This document shows, one piece after another, positions 1 to 9,649 of a stretch of 64,000 bases of DNA (within the stretch, counting starts at the first letter, position 1; every line of letters begins with the position of its first letter). The notes beneath the pieces are model-generated. The model saw only the letters and a list, made by a program, of their open reading frames with translations. It did no database searches and had not been told where the DNA came from. The stretch is from contig OZ035997.1 of the NCBI GenBank assembly GCA_964035015.1, forward strand, positions 10,639,473 through 10,703,472, given 5' to 3'. The DNA is from Corallium rubrum. Lineage: Eukaryota > Cnidaria > Anthozoa > Scleralcyonacea > Coralliidae. The position numbers and the translations under genes are program-made.

Positions 1-153
1 ATAAAAAATGTGACAGCTAATGAGACATGAGATCATTTATCGCAAAAAAATTCTAAAATGTAATTTCAGTCACATGAAATTGCCTTGAGCAATATTCAGT
101 TGATAGTTGTATAATATATAGTCTCTATTTTGTTCTTGTCATATATCTTATCT

Positions 154-462
154 CATAGTCAATCGAGATATATGGTCTGGAAACTCAGCTAAAGTCTTTG
201 GTCTATCTTTTTGTTCGCCTTTATGCATTTTTGTGCACGGTGTACGGTCACTGAACACATTGTATTTTAGTATAATGAACGAATTGTCCATGCAATAGCA
301 ACGTTTCAGTTCAATCACTCAACCGTGCTATTTAAATATTAATACAGTAAACCTAAAACAAAGGATGTGCACCGTGTAAGGTACGGTTCAACATAAAATC
401 ACAGCTCATTATAGGCGCTTTGAAGTTTGCCGAGTTTCCAGACCATATCTCAATTGACTATG
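154..462. mobile_element. 309-bp MITE-like element, 7-bp TSD
   Basis: The ends are inverted repeats of about 32 bp, starting CATAGTCAAT and ending ATTGACTATG, with GGTCTGGAAACTC and its complement further in. CTTATCT sits directly on both sides (147-153 and 463-469), which looks like a 7-bp target duplication. There is no coding potential, so it is non-autonomous. The superfamily is not clear. Confidence 0.75.
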
Positions 463-463
463 C

Positions 464-702
464 TTATCTCAGAACCCGGGTGTAGAATCTCAACATGTGT
501 GGAGTCATTATATTTACACGCATGTAAAAAGCGAGATAGGGAGAATATTTGTTGGTTACCAACAAATATTCTCCCTATCTCGTCGAGATAGGGAGAATAT
601 TTGTTGATAACCAACAAATATTCTCCCTATCTCGCTTTTTACATGCGTGTAAATATAATGACTCCACACATGTTGAGATTCTACACCCGGGTTCTGAGAT
701 AA
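464..702. repeat. 239-bp near-perfect palindrome
   Basis: The two arms mirror each other around base 583. I see one mismatch, inside a smaller hairpin carried by each arm (GTTGGTTACCAAC against GTTGATAACCAAC). Each arm holds AGAACCCGGGTGTAGAATC and a sub-palindrome GAGATAGGGAGAATATTTG. The whole can form a cruciform with two side hairpins. It is probably a foldback element or an inverted duplication. Its left tip overlaps the target duplication of the MITE at 154-462. Confidence 0.9.
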
Positions 703-797
703 AACGACTCGAGTGAATCATGCCATGTTAATGCATGCATGGTAGGGACTGCACGGTGAAGATTGTGGGGCACTGGAAACAATATACTATAGTTCTT

Positions 798-1120
798 TTT
801 TTGGTCTGCCATCATACTGAAAATATATTGACACAATGCAACTTGTAGCCCAACAAGTACTTATGACACACATATGGATTGGCTAGTTCCCAGGTGTATA
901 TTAAATATCAAAAACAACCTTGGTCTGCCATCTGAGTTCCAGTGGTCTAATGGTGAGAGTGTCCAGCTGGTGTTTGGGGGTTGTGGGTTCAAGTTCCATC
1001 TGGGGCTCAGAGTTTTTCTCTGTGTTTAGCTTGCGACAGCTTGTACAGCAAAAACATACAAAAAAACTTTACCAACTCAAGCTCAAATCACTAATAATAA
1101 TTAATATAATAATTATATAG
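798..1120 (+). mobile_element. tRNA-derived SINE-like insertion
   Basis: A 12-bp direct repeat ACTATAGTTCTT flanks it (786-797 and 1121-1132), as expected from target-primed insertion. Around 940-1010 lies a tRNA-like region. TGGTCTAATGG fits an RNA polymerase III A box, GGTTCAAGTTC fits a B box with one mismatch, and GTTCCAG/CTGGGGC can form a 7-bp acceptor stem. A poor D stem and no CCA argue against a functional tRNA. A second direct repeat, TTGGTCTGCCATC, at about 800 and 920 suggests the 5' part holds an extra inserted piece. Confidence 0.6.
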
Positions 1121-1132
1121 ACTATAGTTCTT

Positions 1133-1484
1133 GACAAAAAGATATTCAGATCGACAAAAAGACTCGAGAAAAGGGCCTTTGGGATACATACATGTACAAT
1201 ATCCTAGCTTTGAAAAGAATAGAAACAAATCAAAAAGTATAAAGCACATGCAACAACATCTTGAGCAGAAGGAAGCCCATCAAACCAAAACTCAAAAGGA
1301 GGAAAAAGCAATAGTGAGAAAAACCAATGAACAAAAAAGCTGAAAGGTTTAAAGCTTACGATAAAAATATAGAGTATTAAATCACAAACTTTAGTTGCAA
1401 TAATTTTTTTAGTTTTCTTGTTTACATCCTGTCACTGTTAATTTTGTATATACTGTATATTAATTGCTGATGTTTTTGTTCACC
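1133..1484. other. unassigned AT-rich sequence
   Basis: Between the SINE-like insertion and the PLE I recognise no gene. A 70-codon lysine-rich open frame lies at 1131-1343 on the plus strand, but it begins inside the SINE target duplication and matches nothing I know. Confidence 0.5.
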
Positions 1485-1545
1485 CATTGCTTTTTATATG
1501 GTCGTATAAGCACTAATGTTAAAATAAACTTCAAATAAACGACAA

Positions 1546-1608
1546 AATTTTTAATGGTATACATGTTTCGGCAAAGCTTATGCCATCTTCAGTACGAGTA
1601 ATTATAGA
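1546..1608 (-). ncRNA. hammerhead ribozyme-like motif (left PLE arm)
   Basis: On the minus strand this is the same motif as at 4694-4750: CTGAAGA, a GGCA/TGCC stem, then GAAAC, a two-base loop and GTA. The predicted cut lies between 1560 and 1559. Hammerhead motifs with a very short stem III are known from Penelope-like elements. Assignment is by eye. Confidence 0.6.
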
Positions 1609-1838
1609 ATATTTACAAGTGATATTTATATGCTAACTAACTAACTAAAGGCTAATTAAAAATACAGAGGTATGACTCATCTAATGGATTTGTTAGGTGT
1701 TACGCCACGTATAGAGATGTTAATTACAGAGTTGATAAATCCAGACAATATTCACAAACAAGGTATATAGAGATGCTAATTACAGTGTGACAAACAATCT
1801 TACAAAAAAAAATAAAATAAAAAAATAGACTATGTGAA

Positions 1839-2714
1839 TTATAAACTAAAAATCGTGTTCAAATGATGGACTTGAATATTAAGTTCAGGTTTGAGTTTCT
1901 TAATGTGTAGAGCTTCTTTAAGTTTAAGAGATATAATAGAGTTAGCAGAGTCTAAGATTTTAAAGCAAGAGAAGTTATACTGATTTTTGCAAGAAGATGA
2001 TTGTTCGAGATGTTTAAATATGTGTGAATTTTTGTCGGTATGAGTGTGTTCCTTCATCCTAGTGGTAAGGTGGCGAGTGGTTTCGCCAATATAACGGGAG
2101 TTACATCCCGCGCAAGTGAATTGATACACCACAGAGGATTTAAGTTCACTGGGAATTGGGTCTTTGAAACTAAAGAGGTTCTTAATTTTATACGAGGAAA
2201 AAACAAGTTTGATATCTAAGTCAGTGCATAACCGTTGAATAAGGGATCTCAGTTTGCGTTGTGTAATTTTGGACTGAAAGCCAATGTATGGAAGTTTGAA
2301 ATAGCGTGGTTTTTGTTTTTCATCGGCTGTCACGGTATTGGTTTTGTTGGAAACGTTATTCTCATTGAATTTTCGAATGACATGGTCAATTACATGAAAA
2401 GGAAATAAGTTACGTTTGAGCGTAAAAATGAGTTGTTTGAGATCTTGTTTGAAACCATTTTCTGTGTTATTTATTTTCCGTATCCTATCAAGTAATGTGT
2501 TGATTAGGCCAGTTTTATAATTTAACGGAGTAAGACTTAAAAAATTCATGAGGAGCCCTGTGTATGTTTTTTTATGAAAGATAGATGTAGTACAAGCAGG
2601 ATTCGATGATTTAGTCACTAACACATCTAGAAAGGGAAGTTTGTCATTTTTTTCTTTTTCAAACGTAAATTTGATATCATCATGTTGATGGTTTAAATAA
2701 TCAAAAAATAGCAT
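1839..2714 (-). pseudogene. PLE: RT thumb and GIY-YIG endonuclease region
   Basis: This 291-residue open frame is the C-terminal part of a Penelope-like polyprotein. It begins just after the RT active site, runs through the thumb, and ends with an endonuclease domain whose signature CAGCNSRYIGETTRHLTTRM fits the GIY-YIG type of PLEs. The same C-terminal residues appear on the opposite strand at about 3660-3866. The true upstream frame is separated by a frameshift near 2740, so this frame's Met is internal rather than a real start. Confidence 0.85.
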
Positions 2715-3595
2715 GGCATCATTCTCGTTGTTAAATACACAGAAGTGTCGTCAACATACCTACGATAAAATAAAACACTGGGGCCATCGTAACTGTTTAA
2801 CCAAATTCGTTCATAATAACCCATGAAGAGATTGGCGAGTACTGGTGCTAAAGGGGAACCCATATATAGCTACTCCATCGATTTGGTCATAGAATAAACC
2901 ATCAAATAAAAAGTGGGTTTGTGAGGTGGCAAATAGAAATAGTTGTTTGAGATCTTTTCTGCTAATTGGAAATTTTGGTTGGTTTTTGAAAATAAGATTT
3001 AGCGCGATCTCAATTGTTTCAGTTAACGGAATGTTTGTGAACAGGCTTTCTACATCGAAAGATATGAAGAATTTGTTACTGGAATCAAAATTTAAAAAAT
3101 CTTCAACGAACGAAAAAGAGTCCTTAGTTGTATGATCGTCAGGTATGAGTAGTTTGTAATTGTAAGCGTTAGTAGATGATACGATAGGTCTAAGAGGAGG
3201 TGCTTGGTTAGATTCTCGATATTTATGAAGCTTAGGTAAACCATAAAATCTCGCTGGTTGTGAGCCTTTAGGAGATATTTTGATAAGTGCTATCACCTAA
3301 AGAACCTTGGTTTTTTAGTTTCCTAAGACGTTGAACTTTGGCTTCTCTAAAGAGCGTAGGATCCTTATCTAATCGTTTAAACTTTAACTGATTGTTAATA
3401 ATACTAAGACAAGAGTTCTTATATACCTGGCGTTCCGTAATGACTACTCCATTTCCCTTGTCAGGCTTCAGAATAATAATATTTTCATTGTTTCTAATGT
3501 TCCTTAAAATATGGTGTTTCTTCAGGTCCGCTGGAGTGGGACGATATGACGAGATGTAACTTTGAGCGATATGAGCAAGTTCATTCTGGTCTATG
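2715..3595 (-). pseudogene. PLE: RT core, frameshifted
   Basis: Two overlapping frames carry the RT fingers and palm. 3595-3268 holds the PDKGNGVV motif. 3296-2811 holds ARFYGLPKLHK and SFDVESLFTNIPL (motif A), then breaks in the conserved GVA(M)GSP stretch, apparently by a 4-bp insertion near 2865. The YVDD catalytic motif survives in a third frame near 2755. At least three indels therefore separate the parts. The 5' end is cut at 3596 by the junction with the inverted copy. Confidence 0.85.
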
Positions 3596-3866
3596 AATTC
3601 ACTTGCGCGGGATGTAACTCCCGTTATATTGGTGAAACCACTCGCCACCTTAATTACCACTAGGATGAAGCAACACACTCATACAGACAAAAATTCACAC
3701 ATATTTAAACATCTCGAACAATCATCTTCTTGCAAAAATCAGTATAACTCCTCTTGCTTTAAAATCTTAGACTCTGCTAACTCTATTATATCTCTTAAAC
3801 TTAAAGAAGCTCTACACATTAAGAAACTCAAACCTGAACTTAATATTCAAATCCATCATTTGAACA

Positions 3867-4442
3867 CAGGGGCGTAGGAAGCAGGGGGGTCAGGAGGGCC
3901 CGCGGCCCCCGCAATATTTTATAAGGGGGGGCCGGAATAGCTTTCGGCCCCCCCAAAATACAACTGGTTCTCACAGATGTTGCATTATAAGTGCGACTTC
4001 GATTGCGCTGATTGGCCAATTAATAATAATAATCCATCCTGACTCACAGATAGCATAGACTCACAAATCATAATGAAAGGGCCTAACGAAAGAGGTAGAG
4101 AAGACTCTGAAAATGCCATTTCCGACGATCTAGAGAATATTTTAATAAAATTCTGATGCCTGCTTCAGTAGTGTGGTAACATCGTCGGTTTGCACGCGAG
4201 TGAGAGTGAGTTCAAACCACTGACCTGTATATAACTGGACCACTTGCTCCTATTATCTTTGAGTTCAGGGGCGTAGGAAGCAGGGGGCCGGCCCCCACAA
4301 TATAGGTAGAGAAGACTCTGAAAATGCCATTTCCGACGATCTAGAGACTCCAAATTTTCAAAATTTTTCCGATCGGCGCCAACCATGGTGGCGCCTCGTG
4401 GGAGTCAGCCCCCCTAACTTTATCAAGCTACCTACGCCCCTG
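3867..4442. mobile_element. hAT-type MITE, composite copy
   Basis: Its ends are CAGGGGCGTAGGAAG and its complement, flanked by the 8-bp duplication TTTGAACA (3859-3866 and 4443-4450). Eight-bp TSDs and CAGGGGCG ends are typical of hAT transposons. The same family sits at 40568-40942. This copy is longer (576 against 375 bp) because a second left end starts at 4265. It reads as a partial element, ~130 bp of other sequence, then a shortened element, all inside one pair of TSDs. It interrupts the inverted arm of the PLE. Confidence 0.88.
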
Positions 4443-4693
4443 TTTGAACACGATTTTTAGTTTATAATTCACATAGTCTATTTTCTTTTATTTTTTTTTT
4501 TTTGTAAGATTGTTTGTCACACTGTAATTAGCATCTCTATATACCTTGTTTGTGAATATTGTCTGGATTTATCAACTCTGTAATTAACATCTCTATACCT
4601 GGCGTAACACCTAACAAATCCATTAGATGAGTCATACCTCTGTATTTTTAATTAGCCTTAGTTAGCATATAAATATCACTTGTAAATATTCTA

Positions 4694-4750
4694 TAATTAC
4701 TCGTACTGAAGATGGCATAAGCTTTGCCGAAACATGTATACCATTAAAAT
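4694..4750 (+). ncRNA. hammerhead ribozyme-like motif (right PLE arm)
   Basis: The conserved core is visible. CTGAAGA (4706-4712) is followed by a stem II made of GGCA and TGCC around a 6-7 base loop, then GAAAC (4729-4733), a two-base loop and GTA. Cleavage is predicted after 4738. Stem I can form from CGTA and TAC next to the cut plus TAAT/ATTA farther out. The very short stem III matches the minimal hammerheads described in PLEs. Whether it is active cannot be judged here. Confidence 0.62.
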
Positions 4751-5021
4751 TTTTGTCGTTCATTGCTTTTTACTTTTTTTTAAATAGTTTTCTTATTGTA
4801 AAACCACTTGTGACTTATAGTGTAGCTTGTCTAAGTGTATGATTTGGCATAAAAATAGGAAAAGGAGCAATTTTTCTTCTGTAAAATTTACAAATTTATG
4901 CTGGTGAATTACTTATTAAAGGTGGTCTACAGTCGGTTCTGCGCATGTGCCAAGTGGGGGGCTCCACCGGAAATCGGTTTATCGTTCCCAGTCTAATCGG
5001 CTGTGCGCGTTGTTTACATCG

Positions 5022-5391
5022 TAGGGAGCTTAAGCAAGCTAGGACGGCAACGGCAATCTAAAGTTCAGTATCTAGCAGAAACCAGGAATCATTTGCGTAG
5101 TACTGAATACATAAACTACGTTTTCCGACATTCAAAAGCTTCAGAGTTCTAAAAGGATTTTTGTCGCACAGTTTGAAGTCAAACTCAACTAACAGGTTTC
5201 TCCGTTTCACGAGTTAACGTCGTCGTGAAGACGTGAAAATGATCTGAATAACGTTGTGTGTAGAACGGGGACGGCGTTAGGATTACTCTTGGGACTAAAA
5301 ATTATTCATTTTCTTTGTTGTGTGAGGAAAAATCTATTGTATTAAGGACCTTGTCAGTTGACGTTCACGTTGTATTTGCTTAAGCTCCCTC
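5022..5391. repeat. short inverted-repeat element
   Basis: AGGGAGCTTAAGCAA at 5022-5036 is mirrored by TTGCTTAAGCTCCCT at 5377-5391. The enclosed ~370 bp has no gene. It is probably a MITE; no target duplication was resolved. Confidence 0.55.
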
Positions 5392-5410
5392 GTGTCAGTG
5401 CTCGAGGAGG

Positions 5411-5640
5411 ATGACCGACGCATCGACTTCGAATCCTAACCCTCAAGTCAAGACAAACGATACATTGAAAAGAGTACTACGCTAGAAGAGATGCCTCTAG
5501 AGTGTGCTTACTTGATGCTTTTGAGAGATGGAAAACGGTAAAGTTAGAAAATAATCTAAAGAACGAAGTCGATTTATACGCTGCTGATAAATCCATGTCG
5601 GACTCACTGATTTTATCACTAATATTTCTTCAGTGACAGT
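5411..5640 (+). pseudogene. degenerate helical ORF fragment
   Basis: An ATG at 5411 opens 24 codons (MTDASTSNPNPQ start). After a frameshift near 5480 the text continues as an arginine- and leucine-rich segment containing RRDASRVCLLDAFERWKTVK, then a stop at 5633-5635. 'FERW' segments of this kind occur near the N-terminus of some animal transposon-associated proteins, as far as I recall. It may be what remains of the element's original protein. Assignment is weak. Confidence 0.3.
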
Positions 5641-6199
5641 GTTTCCTAGGCATGCTGATGAGCCCTGACATTGGGTGAAATAGCTAAATACTATGGATCT
5701 ATAAGTCAACATGTTAATTCAGTGATTAACTGTACTTGTATTGCATGTTATTTCACTTGTTTGTATATAGGGAAAAAAATATAGACAAACCATTCTCAAT
5801 ATTTCCAAGACAATACAGATTCATGACCAAAGTTCAAAGAATTTATTAATTTAACTTCTCCAACTATTATTAATCTAACCCTGCTGGCTGAATATGTAAA
5901 TACCAATATAATCCATTGTTTAGTATCAATAGAATTACAGTGCAAGAAAAGTAGTGTTTTAATACCCCAGATAGTGTCAAAAAATGTACATCTAAAATGA
6001 AGGTCTAACATTTAGGCAAACACTCTTCGTCAGAAAAATATGATTAGGGCCATCGTTCGAAACATCGATATTAGACCTTCCATTTCGATTTCTGATACAC
6101 TGGTTGCTTATATCATTGACTGTTGGGAATTCACTGACAAAAGTATATGTATACTAACATGTATATATATTATACATGTATATAACTATAATGCACGAG

Positions 6200-6966
6200 T
6201 CAATTCCATGAGTGACAATCCCCCCCCCCCGGGAATACCCCCGGGAATTAGCATTTTTTTGTAAAGATAGTTCAAATTCCCGGCCGCGGGGCAATGACTA
6301 GTGGGTAAATGTCCTACCCCCAGGCGGTAGGTAAGTGGCGAATTCCCCACCCCCCGGGAACACAAAACAGCTGAAGGTACAATAAATTAGGCAGACAATG
6401 ATTATCATAAAGAATTTCTATTTTTTATTCCAACATCAGGCAACAGAATATAAATGAAATGGCTGTTGGAGCCATCAAAACAATTAACTGCATTATTAAC
6501 AGTTATAAGCAATAACTTGTGGAAACACCGGTCCACATATATAATTTTATATTACTGAGCTTTCAATGCGGTCGGAACCTTTGAAGTTTATATCCTCGCG
6601 CATGTCGCCTCGCGCATCTTGATACCTCGCCATCCTACGCCATCCTGGCAAGTTCCCTCGGCAGTTTGGACCTTCAAAAGAAGGTTAAAACTGCCGGGGG
6701 AACTTGCCAGGATGGCGTAGGATGGCGTAAAATATCGCGCCTGCGCATTGAAGAAATGCGGACAAGTTTTCACTCGAGTTGGACTCCCACAGTCCTTTGC
6801 GGATTTCAACAGTGTCAAATTCCCGGGGGTCGTTGAGCCCTAGTACAATGTCCGGCCCCCATGCACCGCTTGGCAAGCAAATTCCCAACCCCTGGGAACA
6901 GTGTACCAAGCAAATTCCCGGGGGTGTCCGGGGAAGGGGGGGGGGGATGGTCACTCATGGAATTGA
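6200..6966. mobile_element. nested inverted-repeat element (MITE)
   Basis: TCAATTCCATGAGTGAC at the left is mirrored at the right (6950-6966), each followed inward by a C or G tract and a CCCGGGAATT-like motif. Inside, 6628-6667 and 6687-6727 form a strong hairpin around CGCCATCCTGGCAAGTTCC. No target duplication was found. It lies just downstream of the ballast-domain gene; the minus-strand frame of its last exon runs into this element and stops at 6955. Confidence 0.6.
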
Positions 6967-9309
6967 TTCATGCATAATTTCGACATATTTGTCAACATAT
7001 GCAATACATGTAATAGTGTGTGAATTCCTTTGTGTTAAAATACATGCAATGATATAAGCAGCACAGTATTGAAGAGTGTAGAAAATAGGAGTTACAAAAT
7101 TAATGTAACATATATAAAAATATTCATAAATCACATGATTCATACTAAATCTTGCAGGCCTATACCCAGTGTATAAACCATTTGGTGAAGGGTACGGAGC
7201 ACGTATAGCAACTATGCAACAACTGGGTACCATGTTTATTTTTATTTTATTTTATTAGCTTTGCCAGTTACACATTACAATTACAATTACAAACATAATT
7301 ATACAGAACGAAAACATTTTGGCTGGGACACTGCAACAGCAAAAGCCAATTACCGCAGGCCCAAGTTATAATACTGTCTATATGCTGCATGTTGAAAATT
7401 TTCATTATTTCGAACATTACAGACAAGTACATCCTCACAATAGCACATAGCAATGTCTAAAACATTGGCATCAAGAATAAGCTGTTGAAAAAGTGGAGTT
7501 AATGATATGCAGGGGCATGCTGTTCTGGTACAGCATTTATTTTCTTCTTGAGTGGGCATAGGTGTGCAGTGACCACAATAACACCATAATGGAACATTGT
7601 TGTCAGGTGGGGGGTTAGGTGGTTGTAGTCGAAGAAGCTCTAACACAAGCCTTCTTAGCATCCCAACATTTAGGGCTTCCACTAAGTTCTGAAATATGGA
7701 GATATTTTTCTATTAGTGAAAATTCAAGAAAACATGGGATATTATATAAACTTATCACTGCCACACTCCACATTGGTGTTGAGAAAACATGCAGCATAAA
7801 AGTTAGGTTTACTGTAGTTGCACTTGTGACAAGAAATGAATGCTGTAAACTCACATAAACCCCATTAAACCAAAAGTACATTGATTGGTTACAATATTAT
7901 TATTATTTATCAAGAATATCTTACCATTAATTGTTGTTCATGATTTGCCTGATTTTGAGCAGCATTCTCTGCTGGTACCAGTTGACCGCTTCCTCTTCCA
8001 TGCCCTCCTCTTGCACCATCCCTTCCTCTTGCACCACCCCTAATTGCTTGTCCTCTACCATGTCCCCTAGCTTGTCCTCTACCACCACCCCTTGCTTGTC
8101 CTCTACCACCACCCTTTGCTTGTCCTCTTACCACCACCCCTTGCTTGTCCTCTACCACCACCCTTGCTTGTCCTCTTACCACCACCCCTTGCTTGTCCTC
8201 TACCACCACCCCTTGCTTGTCCTCTTACCACCACCCCGTGCTTGTCCTCTTACCACCACCCCTTGCTTGTCCTCTTACCACCACCCCTTGCTTGTCCTCT
8301 ACCACCACCCCTTGCTTGTCCTCTTACCACCACCCCTTGCTTGTCCTCTTACCACCACCCCTTGCTTGTCCTCTTACCACCACCCCTTGCTTGTCCTCTT
8401 ACCACCACCCCTTGCTTGTCCTCTTACCACCACCCCTTGCTTGTCCTCTACCACCACCCCTTGCTTGTCCTCTTACCACCACCCCATGCTTGTCCTCTTA
8501 CCACCACCCCTTGCTTGTCCTCTTACCACCACCCCTTGCTTGTCCTCTACCACCACCCCTTGCTTGTCCTCTTACCACCACCCCTTGCTTGTCCTCTTAC
8601 CACCACCCCTTGCTTGTCCTCTACCATGTCCCCTAGCTCTCCCACATCCTCTCCCTCTCCAACGCCCTCTTCCTCTTCTTTCTTCTTCAGAATCCTAAAA
8701 AGGTAAACACACCATGCTAAATATTTATGATGTGCAAAGGCAAACGCAACAGAAATTACCCGATTTTCGCATTATAAACAAAGTATAAAACATGAATAGC
8801 ATGAATGAATTTATATTTATAAATACAACTTGTTTTGATTATTTGATGCTTGACAAAAGCCATGATTTAGCCTATCAACCTTCAACATTGCCCCTTCATA
8901 AACAATCAATCTGAAAATATTCTATTTATAATTATAATTATGTAATGCAGCTGCTAAAGGCTGAAAATTACGTCTATTGAAACCCAGACATACACTAAGT
9001 CTTTATTCAAAACAAAAACATTCAATATGTTTTTGACTGATGGAGGTTGAGACTGTATACAGGCTAACTTCGCGTGAATTTGTGGAGGAGAAATAACTAA
9101 CGATGCATTTAGAATCATATACTAATATACAGAATGTTTTATTCGCGGATTAAGCCCAAATATTTAGCGTCACTTGCTACAAAGATTCCAGTCCCGATTT
9201 AGTCCGTTGCCCAGAAATAAATTACATATAGTTGGATACAAAAAAAAATAATAAACGTACCGCCATATCACTGTCGCTGTCGCTTTCTTGAACTCGTCTG
9301 TTGTTCATA
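6955..9309 (-). pseudogene. RG-repeat protein with P2X7 C-terminal (ballast) domain
   Basis: Exons on the minus strand: 9309-9262 (starts MNNRRVQESDSDSDMA, donor GTACGT); 8694-7925 (acidic start then RG-rich repeats, ending HEQQLM, donor GTAAGA); 7688-7354 (core domain); and a last piece near 7233-7150. The first two junctions are in phase. The core has WCYCGHCTPMPTQEENKCC, then a Cys-rich stretch and HAAYRQYYN. The last piece has VPSCCIVAIRAPYPSPNGLY. These match the zinc/guanine-nucleotide-binding cytoplasmic domain of vertebrate P2X7, here without any channel part. Stand-alone copies are known in invertebrates. Exon 2 is frame-broken by 25-bp repeat units, and the last intron acceptor is unclear, so this copy is probably defective. 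Function in invertebrates is unknown. Confidence 0.82.
8048..8628. repeat. 24/25-bp minisatellite within the RG-coding exon
   Basis: More than 20 tandem units of (plus strand) CCACCACCCCTTGCTTGTCC plus TCTA or TCTTA. The 24-bp form encodes eight residues, GGRGQARG, on the minus strand. The commoner 25-bp form has one extra base and shifts the frame; any shift soon meets a stop. So the array probably grew from a coding RG repeat and then spread a frame-breaking variant. The plus-strand open frames here are shadows. Confidence 0.92.
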
Positions 9310-9649
9310 CATTGACCGAAGTCTTCGCCATGGCACGCGCTTGAACAAACATTTTTCAGACTTCTACAGGAAAAAAAATTCTGGCCCTTTTCTCTCAGAC
9401 AGTGGCCACGACATCTTCACGTAGTTATGTTATCGATGTTAGGCAATACCGCGAACTGTTCTACTTGACTGAATTCCAAATCTTCAAGCGTGAAGCTTTC
9501 TTCCGCTCTTCGAGTAAGTCAGCCATGACGGTGAAAATACCTCGCGGCCGCATGAGGTGTACTTCATGCTGTGACATTTATATGGATCAAAACAAAAACG
9601 TAAACAAACCTTCGCACATGCGCAGAACCGACTGTAGACCACCTTTAAC

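Larger units (their letters stand above)
1497..4760 (-). mobile_element. Penelope-like retroelement with inverted terminal copies
   Basis: CATTGCTTTTTA is duplicated on both sides (1485-1496 and 4761-4772), giving a 12-bp target duplication. The coding body reads on the minus strand: reverse transcriptase then a GIY-YIG endonuclease. The left ~584 bp (1539-2122), including the end of the endonuclease region, recurs in inverse orientation at 3596-4760, where a hAT MITE is inserted. About 40 bp at the left end (1497-1538) is not in the repeat and resembles the short 'tail' known from PLEs. Inverted pseudo-LTR arrangements are known for this class. The copy is dead: several frameshifts and no 5' coding start. 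Confidence 0.88.
3596..4760 (+). repeat. inverted terminal copy of the PLE
   Basis: Apart from the hAT MITE at 3867-4442, this is the reverse complement of 1539-2122. It includes the last ~70 codons of the endonuclease region on the plus strand (about 3660-3866) and the noncoding end. A 4-bp insertion near 3651 relative to the left copy breaks the frame within the GIY-YIG signature. The arms differ by scattered substitutions. Confidence 0.88.
4920..9644. mobile_element. 4.7-kb TTAA-flanked TIR transposon with ballast-domain gene
   Basis: The terminal inverted repeats are perfect for 31 bp (4920-4950 and 9614-9644), beginning AGGTGGTCTACAGTCGG. TTAA borders both ends (4916-4919 and 9645-9648). 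TTAA targets are used by Kolobok and piggyBac transposons; the AGG start looks more like Kolobok, but I see no intact transposase. Inside, on the minus strand, is a gene with a P2X7 C-terminal-like domain. There is also a nested inverted-repeat element at 6200-6966 and a shorter one at 5022-5391. A weak relic of another protein lies at 5411-5640. Confidence 0.85.

Noticed and set aside
940..1010. Functional tRNA gene
   Set aside because: The A and B boxes and acceptor stem are visible, but the D arm is poor and the unit lies inside a TSD-flanked insertion, so a SINE head is more likely.
3593..3877. Independent plus-strand gene
   Set aside because: It is the inverted copy of the PLE endonuclease end.
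7350..7688. Complete P2X receptor channel
   Set aside because: Only the C-terminal cytoplasmic domain is present; no transmembrane segments or ATP-binding ectodomain were found.
8048..8628. CRISPR-like regular repeats
   Set aside because: Units are directly tandem with no unique spacers, in animal DNA; it is a minisatellite.
7931..8706. Long plus-strand frames over the minisatellite (Leu/Pro/His/Ser repeats)
   Set aside because: They are shadows of the 24/25-bp repeat. The minus strand gives the biologically sensible RG repeat with splice sites.
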